From positions 49,007,563 through 49,071,562 of the forward strand of contig JARCOQ010000005.1 of NCBI GenBank assembly GCA_029207755.1: a DNA stretch of 64,000 nucleotides. Reading direction: 5' to 3'. Each line of letters begins with the position of its first letter. Position 1 is the stretch's first letter. The position numbers were made by a program, and so were the translations under genes. This stretch comes from Chamaea fasciata. Lineage: Eukaryota > Chordata > Aves > Passeriformes > Sylviidae. Under the pieces are notes generated by a model. It was not told the origin of the DNA and searched no databases. It was given only the letters and a program-made list of their open reading frames with translations. Below, piece by piece: positions 53,023-63,588 of this stretch.

Positions 53023-53294
53023 TCTGATTCAGCTGACAGGATCTAAAACACCATGAGTTCTTCCAGTCCCTAAGAAATGTATGGTGTGGAGATTGCAGAT
53101 ACCAGTCTGGCCTACTCGAATACAAAACAAAAATGTTCACAGCCAAAGGCGTATCCGTGTCCTTGTGTTTAACTGCAAGTGCATCTTTTAAGCTGTTGCT
53201 GGCTGTATTTCCTTGTCTGAGATTCTCCTCCCTGCCCCAAGCCAAACGGGAAGCACAAATAATTAGATTGCTGATGTAGTTAATGACATACCCT

Positions 53295-54056
53295 TTAATC
53301 ATCGTCATCGTCATCCTCTGGGACAAAGATATCATGTTCTTCAAGTAAGGCGGCAAAGTTCTTACTGATCTGAGTACCAACATACAGGAAAGGGATCACG
53401 ACGCTGAACACTCTGAGGAGGCCGAAGGGCGTCTGCAAGGAGTCGATTGTAAAAAGCGGATCTTTACATCCAAGCAAGTCCCACTTTGGCTGAACCGGCG
53501 CACTCCCGGCTCCACATTCGCGCGGAGGGCGCGGGAAGTCAACCCCCGGTCACCGCACCGCGCTTTATTTTAGTATAATGGTATTACAAACACTGCCGCA
53601 CCAGCGAGCGGAGAGCCCGGGGCAGGGAACACCCGTGGCTTAGGAAGGGGGAGGCGGTCACCGGTGACAAAGGGCGGCGCGTAGGCGGGTGTTACCTCCC
53701 GCTGCCTCGCTCGGGGGGACGCGAGGGGCACGGGCCGGGTGGGCCCCGCCCGCTCGGGGGCCGCTCCCGCCTCCCCGCCCACAGCCCGCCGCTCTTTGGT
53801 CCCCGGCGCTGTCACTCACCGCCACCGCCCAGCCCACTGCCGCTCCGGCCGCAGCGATTTGCCCACCGCGGCCGCCCCTGCCCCCTCGCCCCTCACTCAC
53901 CTTAACCGGCTTGGGCAAAATGGCGCCGCTGCGGGTGACGGTGGCGCCCCGGGAGGGCACCAGCGGCACGGCCGGGGCCCGGCCCGGCTCGCCCCAGCCC
54001 GCACGCCCCGAGCGAGCCACGGCCGCCACTAGGAGCCGCCCGGCTGCCGCCGCCAT
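53295..54056 (-). CDS. SMDT1: SMDT1 / EMRE, mitochondrial calcium uniporter regulator
   Basis: EMRE is a small single-pass protein of the inner mitochondrial membrane; it holds MICU1/2 to the MCU pore and is needed for channel activity in animals. Minus-strand exons are 54056-53901 (52 codons) and 53432-53295 (45 codons plus stop), joined AAG|ACG. The total is 97 residues (human 107). Exon 1 gives an Arg/Ala-rich mitochondrial presequence and then VTRSGAILPKPVK. Exon 2 gives the transmembrane helix LLRVFSVVIPFLYVGT and the acidic tail EDDDDDD that contacts MICU1. The tail is encoded by a GAC/GAT repeat (minus strand). The start is the first ATG in the CpG island giving a presequence. The exon 1 donor is AAG|GTGAGT and the acceptor CCTTGCAG. 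The intron is 468 bp. The gene looks intact. Confidence 0.96.
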
Positions 54057-54094
54057 CGTCCCGTCTGCCGCCAGCCGCGGCCCAGACCGGGCGT

Positions 54095-54290
54095 CACCCG
54101 GGATCTCGCGAGCCTTGTGGGGAGGCGGCGGGACCGGCGCTGCGCATGTGCGGGGCGAGGCCGCGCCCCCAGGGTCTCGGGGAGTTCCTCGGCGCCCTCG
54201 GAGGGACGGACGGAGCCACCTCCCGATAAGGGGAAAACTGGGCCGGGCCCTTGCGGACACGCCCCGGGGCTTCACGGCTCCATTGGCTGC
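54095..54290 (-). promoter_or_regulatory. SMDT1: SMDT1 CpG-island promoter
   Basis: The island covers about 53480-54290. It contains TCTCGCGAG (54104-54112), the palindromic element found in many CpG-island promoters; TGCGCATGTGCG (54141-54152), one base from an NRF-1 site; and ATTGG at 54282-54286, which is CCAAT on the SMDT1 strand. There is no TATA box. NRF-1 use would suit a mitochondrial gene. Confidence 0.5.
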
Positions 54291-54341
54291 GCACGGGCTA
54301 CAAATCAACCTGGTTTATTCGGCTTCAGGGCATAAAATACA

Positions 54342-54450
54342 AACTAAACAATGTAAACAACGAGATGCGTAATGTAAGTTCCTCGTGTAAAACAAACTCT
54401 AAACAATGTAATGCAACGTATAATACAAGTTCCGCGTGTAAAACAAAGGC
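54342..54450. repeat. Two-copy tandem repeat of about 52 bp
   Basis: The two copies both contain CTAAACAATGTAA and end in AAGTTCC[TG]CGTGTAAAACAAA, with a few changes and a small gap in the second. It lies just outside the SMDT1 CpG island. Confidence 0.8.
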
Positions 54451-57400
54451 ACATGCAAAACCGCCTCCTAAAAAAAGGAAGACGTCCTAGGTAAAACAGA
54501 AGCACTTGGAAAGGCAGGAGTTGCTCGTAGTGTTTTCCAGGTAATTGTACGGAGAGAACACAAGTTTGGTGCTGCTGGTGAAAGATGCCCCCATGCATTT
54601 CAGAGGGGTTTTTCAGCTTCTCTGCAAAGGCGGCCGAGCGAGGTAACATTGAGGGGTGGCTCGCCCGGGCACTGTTAGCGCAGCAGCCACTGTAACACAG
54701 AATGTCTGATCTTGGTCATGATTGTCCACCACATGGCTAAGAGTGGCCACGGGTAAAACCTTCAGGTTACTCTTCATCTGGACTCAGTGGAAAACAGCAG
54801 TTTTACAAAGGAAAAAAAAAAAAAAAAAAAAAGTGCAGAAATTATATATCATGGGCTCAAATCTGAAAGCCCAGCCTCAGAAAAATGTAAGGCTTTAATC
54901 AACTATTTTAGCAGGACTGGGAGCCCTTCTCGGCACAGCTCATAAAGGCCATGTCAGAATTGCCCTTCCTCTTTCAATTTCTTCTGAATTTTAGCACTTT
55001 TCTGTCATTGCTTGTGCACTAAAGAAAACTCTTAGAAAAGGATCTAACTTTAGTACTTTAAGGAAAGTACCTATTCAGCTTCAGTGTTCAGCTCCCCCTT
55101 TGCCCAGGAACCTGTTTAGATAGACATTCTCTATTTTTAAAAATAAAAAGGGAAAGTGGAGGCAGGAGGTGAAACAGTCCAAACATGAAGGACAGGAGAA
55201 AAACCCTGGGTGGCAATCAGTCTCATTTTGCTGCCAGGGACAATGTGCAGTAAAAACTCTCTGCCTTTCCTGTAACAATCTCTGCCTGCAGAAAGACAGA
55301 CAGGCAGCTCCATTAGCCAGCTGAATGTTCAGCCTCAGGAAGCTGAAATCCCAACCTCCAGCCTGGGGGCTGCTTCAAAGGCACTGCCAGCACAACCAGT
55401 TCAGCTAGGCTGGCTTGATAGCATCCATCTCTGAGGAGGCAGTGCAGCACTCAGGTGCTTCCTGCCTGATGAAGCAAGTGGCAGTGGTCATTAAAAATCC
55501 TGTACTCCCATACAAATTTGGGCATGGCTCCAATTATGGCCCTTTTCTGAGTGAAAAAAGGGCCACCGTCACCCGCAGCGGCACCACCATGCTACAACAG
55601 TGGGATGGTGAGGAAAACCCTGATCAAGCGCATCCCAAAGTCACGCAGTATCTCTGGAGACCTAGCAAAGGCCCAGGCATGGATGACTGGGACTGAGCAT
55701 AAACGTGGATCAGGATTAAGCCATTTTCTTACTAGCACTGCAGAATAAACCACAAAATCACTCCAAACGCAATCAGACAGAAAGCAGAGCGCGGTGCCTC
55801 ATTTGCAGGATTTGGGATTTAGTTGGGATATGTGCTAATGCAAAGGTAGATAGCATGGAAATTGTGCATTTGAATGGGACAGATTAAAGCATTAAATATA
55901 AGCTCTTTAGTAGTGTTACGGGCTTATTAAAACAAACTAAGCTTCTTAAAAGTGAAACGGCCCTTAAATGAATAATACTGTTGCAGTTTCAGTTCTGACA
56001 GAACTGGCTTTGTTAATTTATTTTCCCTTTCAAGTCACTCCCAATCCTTGGTTCTCATGTAGGAACTGCCACTACATTTTGATTTGTTTTGGAAGTTGAG
56101 TCTTTGCTGTCAATCTGCTTTATGTTAATCTGAAACATGAGGAATATTCTCTCTGTATTTCATTAAAAAAATTAACCACAGGAAAATGCTTGACAAATTT
56201 GACCTTGGTCCCAAAATACCCATGCTCAGAGCAAGGAGGCACCAGGTAGTGCAATCCCCTGATGCTGCTGCCCTGGCATGGGAAAAGGGACTCATTTGCA
56301 GCCAGGAATGCTGCAGTACTGAACTCTTCAAGCAGCAGGGCAGGGAGGCAGAAATGGCCCCTACGTCCAACAAGCTGAGCTGCTGATGAAGCCAGGGCCT
56401 TGCCCCATGGCCACCTGCTCCTGATTTTTTTGAACTTTTTTCACAAAAACAGAACAAAAATAATCCTCCCAAACTTGAAGACCCTTACTGTGAAGTTATA
56501 CAGCCACGAACCAGAGAGGACTGGACTGCATTGCTCGCAAGTGAAGGTTACGCTCTCACTGCCCAAAGTAATTTGTATGATCTAATTTAAGATCTAATTT
56601 CGTCTAATATACCATCGAGCCATAATTAGGCAAGAGGCTGGAAACTCATCATCCAAAACTACCAGAGACATATTTTAAAAGGCATCAAGAGTTAATAGAA
56701 CTAATTTGATTTCTGCATTGGCTATCCCTGCAGGCAATTGCAAAGTAGGAAGCCAAGTGTGTTTAAGTCCAGAAAGGTTCTAGCCAGCCATGACCTGAAG
56801 TGGGCTTTTGCTTTCCTAGCAAAGCTCTTTAATGAAACAGAACAATAAAAACCAGGTTTAACACTTTTAGATGGGAAGCATGCAACTAGATAGGGGAAAT
56901 TTTTAAACCCCATCCCAAGGGTGTTCTAATCGCTGGACCTGGCACCCACCTACTTGTACCATGTGCCTTGTGGCAAGGTTTCTGACCTACTGATGCACAA
57001 GTCTGTTTCCACAGAGAGGCAACAGGCATGCCTCCCTGCAGCCCTCCCAGCCTGCTGGGAGAATAGGATGTGCTGCAGAGATCAGCCAAGCAATGCTGAC
57101 ATGAAATCAGAGGGAAGTGCCGGTAGGCCAGGTGCAGGCTTGGTAGAAGGCAGCGATATGGCTTTGATGCTGCAGAGGCAAGCCCAGACACTGCCAACAC
57201 CCATAACTCACTCCCACACTTTCACATCTCCTCCTGAGACTTGCCCTCTCTCCCTCCCCACTCCTTCAAAGCCTCTCCTCCAACTGCATAGCACTGCCAG
57301 GAGCTGGGCAGAGCCACAGTACTGAGAGAGGCCCTGCAGGAGTGTAGCTCTAGACACCCTCTTGGGCAAGCAACCCGATGAGCTGACTGAGCCCTATATG

Positions 57401-58340
57401 GCACTTTGCAGGGGCTGTGGTCTAAGCAAAGGCTGAGAAATTTTCTCCTGCCCAGGCAAAGAGGCTTTAGCATCCCTGTTTAGGAACAGGGAAGCCTTAA
57501 GCCAGAGATATTAGCAGGCTTGGTTACCACTTGACAGAGTCCAGATCAGCCTTGGGGAGCTCCTGGTGTTCTCAGTGTGGCTTCAGGCCAAGCTCCATGT
57601 CTCCATTTCAGGCTTGCTGCTTAGTATGAGCACACAAAGAGACAGTTGCAAGACTATGATAATCCACATCCTGAAGGATTTAGTTGAAAGAAGGGTTAGT
57701 GCAGGGGAAAGTAAAAAAACAATGCAAAAGCCCCAGCTGCTGGGCCAGCAACAGCGGCAGTGGTTTAAATGTCCTGTAAAGAGAGAGGCACAAGGCTGGA
57801 GGCATGCACTGGGGCCAGTGGCCTGTCAGAGGCACTTCATAAGAGCCCAGCCTTATCTGCTGAAAAAGAACAAAGGCAGAAGGACTTTGGCACAAGACCA
57901 CGGACAGTAATAAGCACTGATCAAAAGCAAACTTCCACACTGAGGAACAAAACAAAACAAAACAAAACAAAAAAAAAAAAGTGGTGAAGGAGAGGTGGGG
58001 ATGAAACACCCAGAGCATGCACCATGTCAGGACAGCAAGTGGCCAAGCCCATTGGCTGAGGTTCATTGCGTATGTGCTGATTTGGGCAGCTCCTATTTCC
58101 AGCAGAGAGAGTTTAAATAAAGGTGGCTCCCCTGGTGTTACACACTCTCTGGCTGTATAAAGCCTCATGGAAATTAAATGTGAGGTTTAGAGGAGATTTG
58201 AGTCCCTCCCAAGTGAAGCATACACACACTGCACGCTCAGCCACTCATGAGGGCAGGGGGCAAGCAGCATCCCTCACTTCACTCTTCCTGCATGCAGGAC
58301 AGGATGCTGGGCATCAGCCAGCCAGTGACTTGCGCCCCAT
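54451..58340. other. Spacer between SMDT1 and PHETA2
   Basis: This includes the PHETA2 3' UTR, whose end was not fixed. It holds an A run at 54811-54833 and an (AAAAC)n tract at 57948-57980. A 93-codon ORF at 55415-55696 (+) contains ATVTRSG, encoded by the same bases as in SMDT1 exon 1 (see findings). Otherwise no gene is recognised. Confidence 0.5.
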
Positions 58341-58348
58341 GACCCCAG

Positions 58349-59167
58349 TCACAGATGTCCCCTCTTCTGCCTCTCCTGCCACTCCCATCTCAGCACCACA
58401 ATCTCCTGCCCATACCAGCTGTGCAGCTTGGAGAAGCAGATTGTTTCCAGTGACACTGGGCTCTCCAGCATGGCTGGTGAGAGGCCACGTGCTGGGGATC
58501 CTGTGGCACTGCCGGCGACCGAGCGCCGGCGTGGAGGCAGGGGTGGGGGCTTTGTTTGTCCCCCATCATGGTCAATGCAGGTGGCCCCACCAGCGACACA
58601 ACCACCACTACTCCATGTGGAGTAGCCATTCTCCAGGGTGGTGGGCTTCTCCTGGAGAGGCTGCAAGGCAGGGATGGAGAGATGCCTCTTCCTGCCAGAG
58701 GAGGAGGAGGAGGACCTCCATGGAGACTTACGGCAAGCAGCCAAGCTCTTGCAGGCCTCCTCCAGCTGCTTCTCCAGCTCCTTTACCACCAGCCGCATGT
58801 AGTCAAAGCTGGCCCGTGAGAGCGCCTTCACCCAGGCCTCCATGGCAGCCTGCCCATCGGCCACCAGCACGTAAGCCCTGGCACCAGCGTCATCAAAGCG
58901 GATGGCAAAGGCGAACTCCTCAGCGGCCTCGCACAGCTCCACGGTGCAGCCCTCCAGGACCACCAGCCCCACGGGCTCCCGGCTCTCCCGCTCCTCAAAG
59001 TAGAAGAGGAGATTGCCCTTGAGGACGAACCAGCGGCGCTGGTAGGAGGTGCCATGGTGGTGAACATGGTGGTGGTGCCGCTCCACCCGCTTGCGCAGAA
59101 AGCCGGCATGGTCGGCGGGCGAGTCGCACGTGGCATAGTGGGCCACGCTCCGCTCATTCAGCTTCAT
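58349..59167 (-). CDS. PHETA2: PHETA2, PH-domain endocytic adaptor (OCRL-binding)
   Basis: PHETA2 (FAM109B, Ses2, IPIP27B) is a cytosolic adaptor on early and recycling endosomes; it recruits the inositol 5-phosphatases OCRL and INPP5B and supports receptor recycling. A single coding exon gives 272 residues (human 259). MKLNERSVAHYATCDSPADH opens the protein. A PH domain covers about 20-120 (RRWFVLKGNLLFYFEE, LEGCTVEL, EAWVKALSRASFDYMR), followed by a helix (KELEKQLEEACKSL). A variable region carries a Ser run and PPPLPPRRR, and near the C terminus is the F&H motif CFSKLHSWYGQEI that docks on OCRL. The PH loop near residue 30 carries seven His (HHHHVHHH), not present in the human protein as I remember it. 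The ATG is 8 nt into the exon, behind an acceptor at 59176, so a non-coding exon must lie upstream, probably the one ending at 60776. Confidence 0.95.
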   Translation of the reverse strand: MKLNERSVAHYATCDSPADHAGFLRKRVERHHHHVHHHGTSYQRRWFVLKGNLLFYFEERESREPVGLVVLEGCTVELCEAAEEFAFAIRFDDAGARAYVLVADGQAAMEAWVKALSRASFDYMRLVVKELEKQLEEACKSLAACRKSPWRSSSSSSGRKRHLSIPALQPLQEKPTTLENGYSTWSSGGCVAGGATCIDHDGGQTKPPPLPPRRRSVAGSATGSPARGLSPAMLESPVSLETICFSKLHSWYGQEIVVLRWEWQERQKRGHL

Positions 59168-59175
59168 CGCCCCAC

Positions 59176-60775
59176 CTAGGCGCAGAGGAAGAGAGGGGGA
59201 AGAGGTCCTCTTGGTGTGAGGAGCATGTCACTGGCCCCACCAGCAGAGGCCTGACCCTGCTCCCAGGGAAAAGCAGCCACGACTCCAGCAGCCACTGATA
59301 CAGGACAGCATCTAACCCAGCAGGTACCCCTGCAAAGGGCAGGCTGGTTCCTTGCTGCTGCAAAGAGGAAGTCACTACTAGAGCCTCACCACCCAGACAC
59401 CTGCTTTCCCTGGGAACACCAACACCGCTGTTTCATTTCTTATTCCACAAATGACCTACTTTGCTGGTCTTTAATGGGACACATCAAAGAAATTTGCCTC
59501 TCTGCCTGCGAGGCACTCCTTTTGCTCTCTATTAGAAGGCAGGATAAGGAGAGTGTTTCAGACCCCAGGGCTCTAGAACTTACACTTCTGCTCCCTTTCC
59601 CTACTCCCTGTCTCCATGCAGGACCACCCACCCCACCAGCCACCCTGGCAGCAGAAATCCCAGCTCCAGCAGTTTCTCCAGCAGTGGGGTGCAAGGTGCC
59701 TTACCAGCTATGCAGGTCAGACTGCAAACCCTTTCTGTCTTCCTTGGCCAGGCTGCTCCCTAGCTGAGGGTGTCTGAAGCTTCAGCGTGATGAGCACCAT
59801 CCTTTGTTGGAAGAAAAGGATGAAGAAGGAGGAGTTATGAACCAGAACACACTGGGACTGTCAGAGCTGACAGAGCTAAGAGCTATGTAACTCCCACCCC
59901 AGAAATCCAGGGTCCTCAGAGCAGGCAAGCTGCACTGGGATGGCAAAACTGGGGTAACATGCACTCGTTTCAAAGCGTGAGCTCCAGCTCAGAGCAGTGC
60001 CCCTGTGGGCTTGTTTTCTGGCTACTAAGTTTGTTTTGGCTTTATTAAAAGAAAAAAAAAGAAATGTTTTGTAGAAGCTGTCAGTGCCTCACTTGTGGAG
60101 GTCCTGTGGCAGGCGACTCAGCAAGGCAAGGAGAACAGAGCCTTGAAGGACAGAGCCAGCACAACCTCTGTGGATTGTTCAATTGCAAAAGGATTTCCAA
60201 CTGCTAAAACTTCACACATAGAAATATGCAGAAAACCACAGCCACCACTCCCAAGACATATTTGGGCACAAGGAGCTCCCCACTGCTGAGCACATCCCGG
60301 AGCCCCTCTCCCATCCGGGACTGTGGGACACGGCTGAGGTGATGGGGAGCATGGACCTCAGTTGAAAAATGCCCAAGACCCCGACCAGACACAAGGAAAG
60401 GCTATTCCCTGCAGATGCTCTGCCCTGGGGAGCTTCCAGCCTGGCACACTCAGGCTGTGGACAGCCGGGGCAGCCCAGGCCGGCCCTGACGCGAGGGGGC
60501 TGTGGGGGTCCCACGTGTGCCGTGCTGGGCTCTGTGTCTTTGTGTGCGGGCGCACGCCTGTGCAGTGGGGCTGCGTGTCTGTGTGTGTGCGTGTGCGTGT
60601 GTGTGTGTGCGTGTGCGCGCCCTTCCGTGCGCGTGTTCGTCGTGAGCCTGCGACCCCCGCGGTCCCGCGGCCGCTCCCGCCCTGCCGCCGCCCCTGCCCC
60701 GGCCCGGCCCCGGCGCCACCCGGTCCCCCAGCGCCTCCCCTGCGACGGCGGGACCTCGGCCCCGGCCCGGCTCAC
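59176..60775 (-). other. PHETA2: PHETA2 5' UTR intron (inferred)
   Basis: Its ends are the acceptor CGCCTAG at 59176 and the donor GGAG|GTGAGC at 60775 (minus strand). The donor choice is inferred from position in the CpG island. It contains the GT/GC alternating tract at 60577-60640 and no recognised repeat or exon; an A run is at 60050-60060. Confidence 0.5.
60577..60640. repeat. Alternating GT/GC tract
   Basis: The run is almost strictly alternating purine-pyrimidine (GTGTGCGTGTGCGTGTGTGT continuing to GTGCGCGC). It is a good Z-DNA candidate. It sits at the edge of the CpG island shared by PHETA2 and NAGA. Confidence 0.9.
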
Positions 60776-61362
60776 CTCCGGCCGCTGCTGCTCGGCGGTG
60801 CGGAGCCCGGCCCTACCGCGGCCGGGCCGGGGAAGGCTCCTGCGGCCGCCGGGGCCGTCCCGCCGTGCCGGCAGCACCGCCCCGCCGGCGGCCGGGGGAG
60901 AGCGGGGGGGGCCGGGGACACCGCAGCCAGGCCGGAGCCGCGTCCTCCCGCAGCGCCCGACACCTCTGCGGGGTCGCCACCTGGGGGGCACCTAAAGCCC
61001 CCGCTCCCTGAGTCACTGTTGGGGTGCGGCAGGCACGGAGGCGGCGGTGACAGGGTGCCAATAAGGGGGTGCAGCTGCAATGGGGTGCAGTACGGGCCGG
61101 GCGCAGTGCTGGCGGGGGCCAGCTACGGGGTACAGCAGCAGTGGGCTGCAGCACGGACAGGGTGTGACACTGACAGCGCAGCGGAAGAGAGCGATGTTAA
61201 TGGGGTGGCACGGATGTGGGGGGCGATAGCGGCGAGGCGCGGCCACTGGGGGCGGGTGGGAGGCGTGGGCGGTCGGTCAGCTGATGCGGACGGCATCATG
61301 TGAGTGGGGCCGGCCCGGCGCCCGGGGCGTTGTTCTGTGACCCGGTAGCAGCGGTGAAGACG
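60640..61362. promoter_or_regulatory. Shared CpG island of PHETA2 and NAGA
   Basis: Dense CpGs run from about 60450 to 61530, with no TATA box. A minus-strand donor GGAG|GTGAGC at 60776 points to a PHETA2 non-coding first exon (about 60776-60990). NAGA coding begins at 61363 in the other direction, so the two starts are within about 400 bp. Close to NAGA lie GTCAGCTGAT (61275-61284) and TCATGTGA (61296-61303), both resembling MiT/TFE (CLEAR or M-box) sites. Confidence 0.55.
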
Positions 61363-63588
61363 ATGCTACTGAGCGGGCTGGCCCTGGCGCTGGCCCTGGC
61401 GCTGCCCTCCGTGGCCCTGGAGAACGGGCTGGCGCGCACTCCCCCCATGGGCTGGATGTCCTGGGAGAGGTTCCGCTGCAACGTGGACTGCCAGGCGGAT
61501 CCCCGCAACTGCATCAGGTTAGCAGATGGGGCTCGGTCAGGTCGAACTTCAGGCCCGGGATGGCTCTGACACTGTCTGCGTCCCTGGGACCCCGGGGTGG
61601 ATAGTGCATGGGAGGCGGGAGGCTCAGACGCCCCGGTGCTGGGCCGGAGAGCCGTCAGAGCTGAAGGATGTGGGCAGACTTTTCAGGCAGTCGGGGAAAC
61701 GCTTCTCCCTCGGCGAGGTCAGTAAACACAGAGAGGGTTTAAATGGGAGCGCTGGAGACCCTCCTATGGCCCGGAAAGCCCTCCAGAGCCCCCAGTTAAC
61801 CCCCAAATCCCTCTGCCTACCTCACCTGGTGAGGCACAAGGGTCGCAGGGTCTGAGCCTGCCGTGTCTCCTCAATCCACAGTGAGCAGCTCTTCTTCGAG
61901 ATGGCAGATCGGCTGGCAGAGGATGGCTGGAGAGAACTGGGCTACGAGTATGTCAACATTGATGACTGCTGGTCTGCCAAGCAGCGGGATGTGGCGGGAC
62001 AGCTGGTTCCCGACCCCAAGAGATTTCCCAGCGGAATTAAGGCTCTGGCTGACTATGTGAGTGCCTGCTGGGGGCCACTGGGGATCTCTGTCCCCATGCC
62101 AGTATGGTGGGGAAAGGAATAGAGGACCCTGGTACCTGGGAGACACCTTGGATTCCTTCATTTGCTTCCTGCAGCTCTGCTCTCCTCACAGGTCCATGCC
62201 AGGGGCCTGAAGCTGGGCATTTACGCTGACCTGGGCAACTTCACCTGTGGGGGTTACCCAGGCACCATGTTGGAACATGTGAAGCGGGATGCCCAGACCT
62301 TTGCAGCGTGGGGTGTGGACATGCTGAAGCTGGATGGGTGCTACTCGTCTGCAGAGGAGCAGGCAAAGGGTAAAAGTTCACCAACCTCTGGCATTCCTCC
62401 TCCTGCTGCTGGATTGGGGCAGCTGGCCCTCTGCAGCAACACTCAGCTAGTCAGTTCTTCCCTTGTGCCTCCTATTGCAACTGTTGGGAAAAGAGGTGGG
62501 AGTTTGTGTGGCCTGGAGCTGGTATAAGGAAGGAAGCCAGGCTAGCCTGGTATTCCCCTTGCTGGGTGGGCTGGGACAAAGGCTGCTACTGGGACATGGG
62601 CTGCTGCCAGCCACCCCCTTCACTGCTTGTCATCTTCTTTCCCTAAGGATACCCAGAAATGGCAAGGGCCTTGAATGCCACAGGCCGCCCCATTGTCTAC
62701 TCCTGCAGCTGGCCGGCATATCAAGGGGGTCTTCCCCCCAGGGTAAGGGTTTTCCCATCTGTTGGCAAGTTCCCGTCTCCCTTGTGCCCTGGAGGAGCTG
62801 TTGCTGGAGCACCAGAGCAGGGTGTTACACCCCGCTTATCTTTCCACTCCAGGATGGTGCTGCAGGTCCTGAGAGGGAATGTGGCCTTCCTGCCAGGCAT
62901 CTAGGGACACTTGGGTATCCAAGTATGGCTAGGTGATGGGAGTTTGTAAGAAGAAGGCTCTGGGGTGTATCTTCTCCATCCTACTCAGATGGTGTGGGGT
63001 TGCTCCTCACAGTCTTCTTATGAGACAATAGTGTCTGGTTTCAGTGCTTGAAATAGGATAATCTTCCTAGTATATGTTTCTTGAGAATTGGTTGCATTCA
63101 TGTATTTCTTCTTTGACTTTTTGAGTCAGTCCTGAGCTGCTCTCATTCTTGTAGCTGACAGCTTCTCATATTTCCCCGTGGCCTCTGTGGTTGTTTTGCC
63201 AGACATCCTATTGTACTGGGGTGTGCCCAGACATAGTGGGATATGACTGTCTTGCCTCCTTGCCCTTCCCTCATCCCCCTTCTCCAGATTCCTCTGCTTT
63301 TCACACACTTGCTGGACAGTGCAGCTCTCAACAATTCAACAGTGCTGCCCCTGCCATCCCCCACCTTGCAGAACAGTTCTTTTTTCTCTCCTGCCTGACA
63401 CTGTTCTCCTTGCCAGGTGAACTACACCATCCTGGCAGAGATCTGCAACCTGTGGCGTAACTATGATGACATCCAGGACTCCTGGGACAGTGTACTTTCC
63501 ATCATGGACTGGTTCTTCACAAACCAGGACGTGCTGCAGCCAGTAGCTGGCCCCGGTCACTGGAACGACCCAGACATGGTGCGGATGG
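61363..63588 (+). CDS. NAGA: NAGA, lysosomal alpha-N-acetylgalactosaminidase (5' five exons)
   Basis: NAGA is a glycoside hydrolase family 27 enzyme that removes terminal alpha-GalNAc from glycolipids and glycoproteins in lysosomes. Exons are 61363-61517, 61882-62056, 62192-62369, 62648-62742 and 63417-63588, with phases matching at each join; the rest is beyond the right edge. The product has a Leu/Ala-rich signal peptide ([18 protein letters not shown]), then [37 protein letters not shown], the nucleophile motif [22 protein letters not shown], and NYDDIQDSW holding the acid/base Asp (human Asp217). NFTC, NATG and NYT are N-glycosylation sequons. An upstream in-frame ATG at 61300 would add 21 residues before the signal peptide and is not preferred. 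GLA, the closest relative, is excluded by the SCSWPAY and GGLPPR signatures. Chicken NAGA is the enzyme used as a model for the family. Confidence 0.95.

Noticed and set aside
53689..54372. A 227-codon plus-strand ORF opposite SMDT1
   Set aside because: It is antisense to SMDT1 exon 1 and its CpG island; low stop frequency follows from GC content.
58123..59022. A 299-codon plus-strand ORF
   Set aside because: It is antisense to PHETA2, whose protein is clearly conserved; the ORF is a shadow.
60362..61303. A 313-codon plus-strand ORF in the PHETA2-NAGA island
   Set aside because: It runs through the GT/GC repeat and CpG island, and its composition (Pro, Arg, Ala, Gly) is that of GC-rich non-coding DNA.
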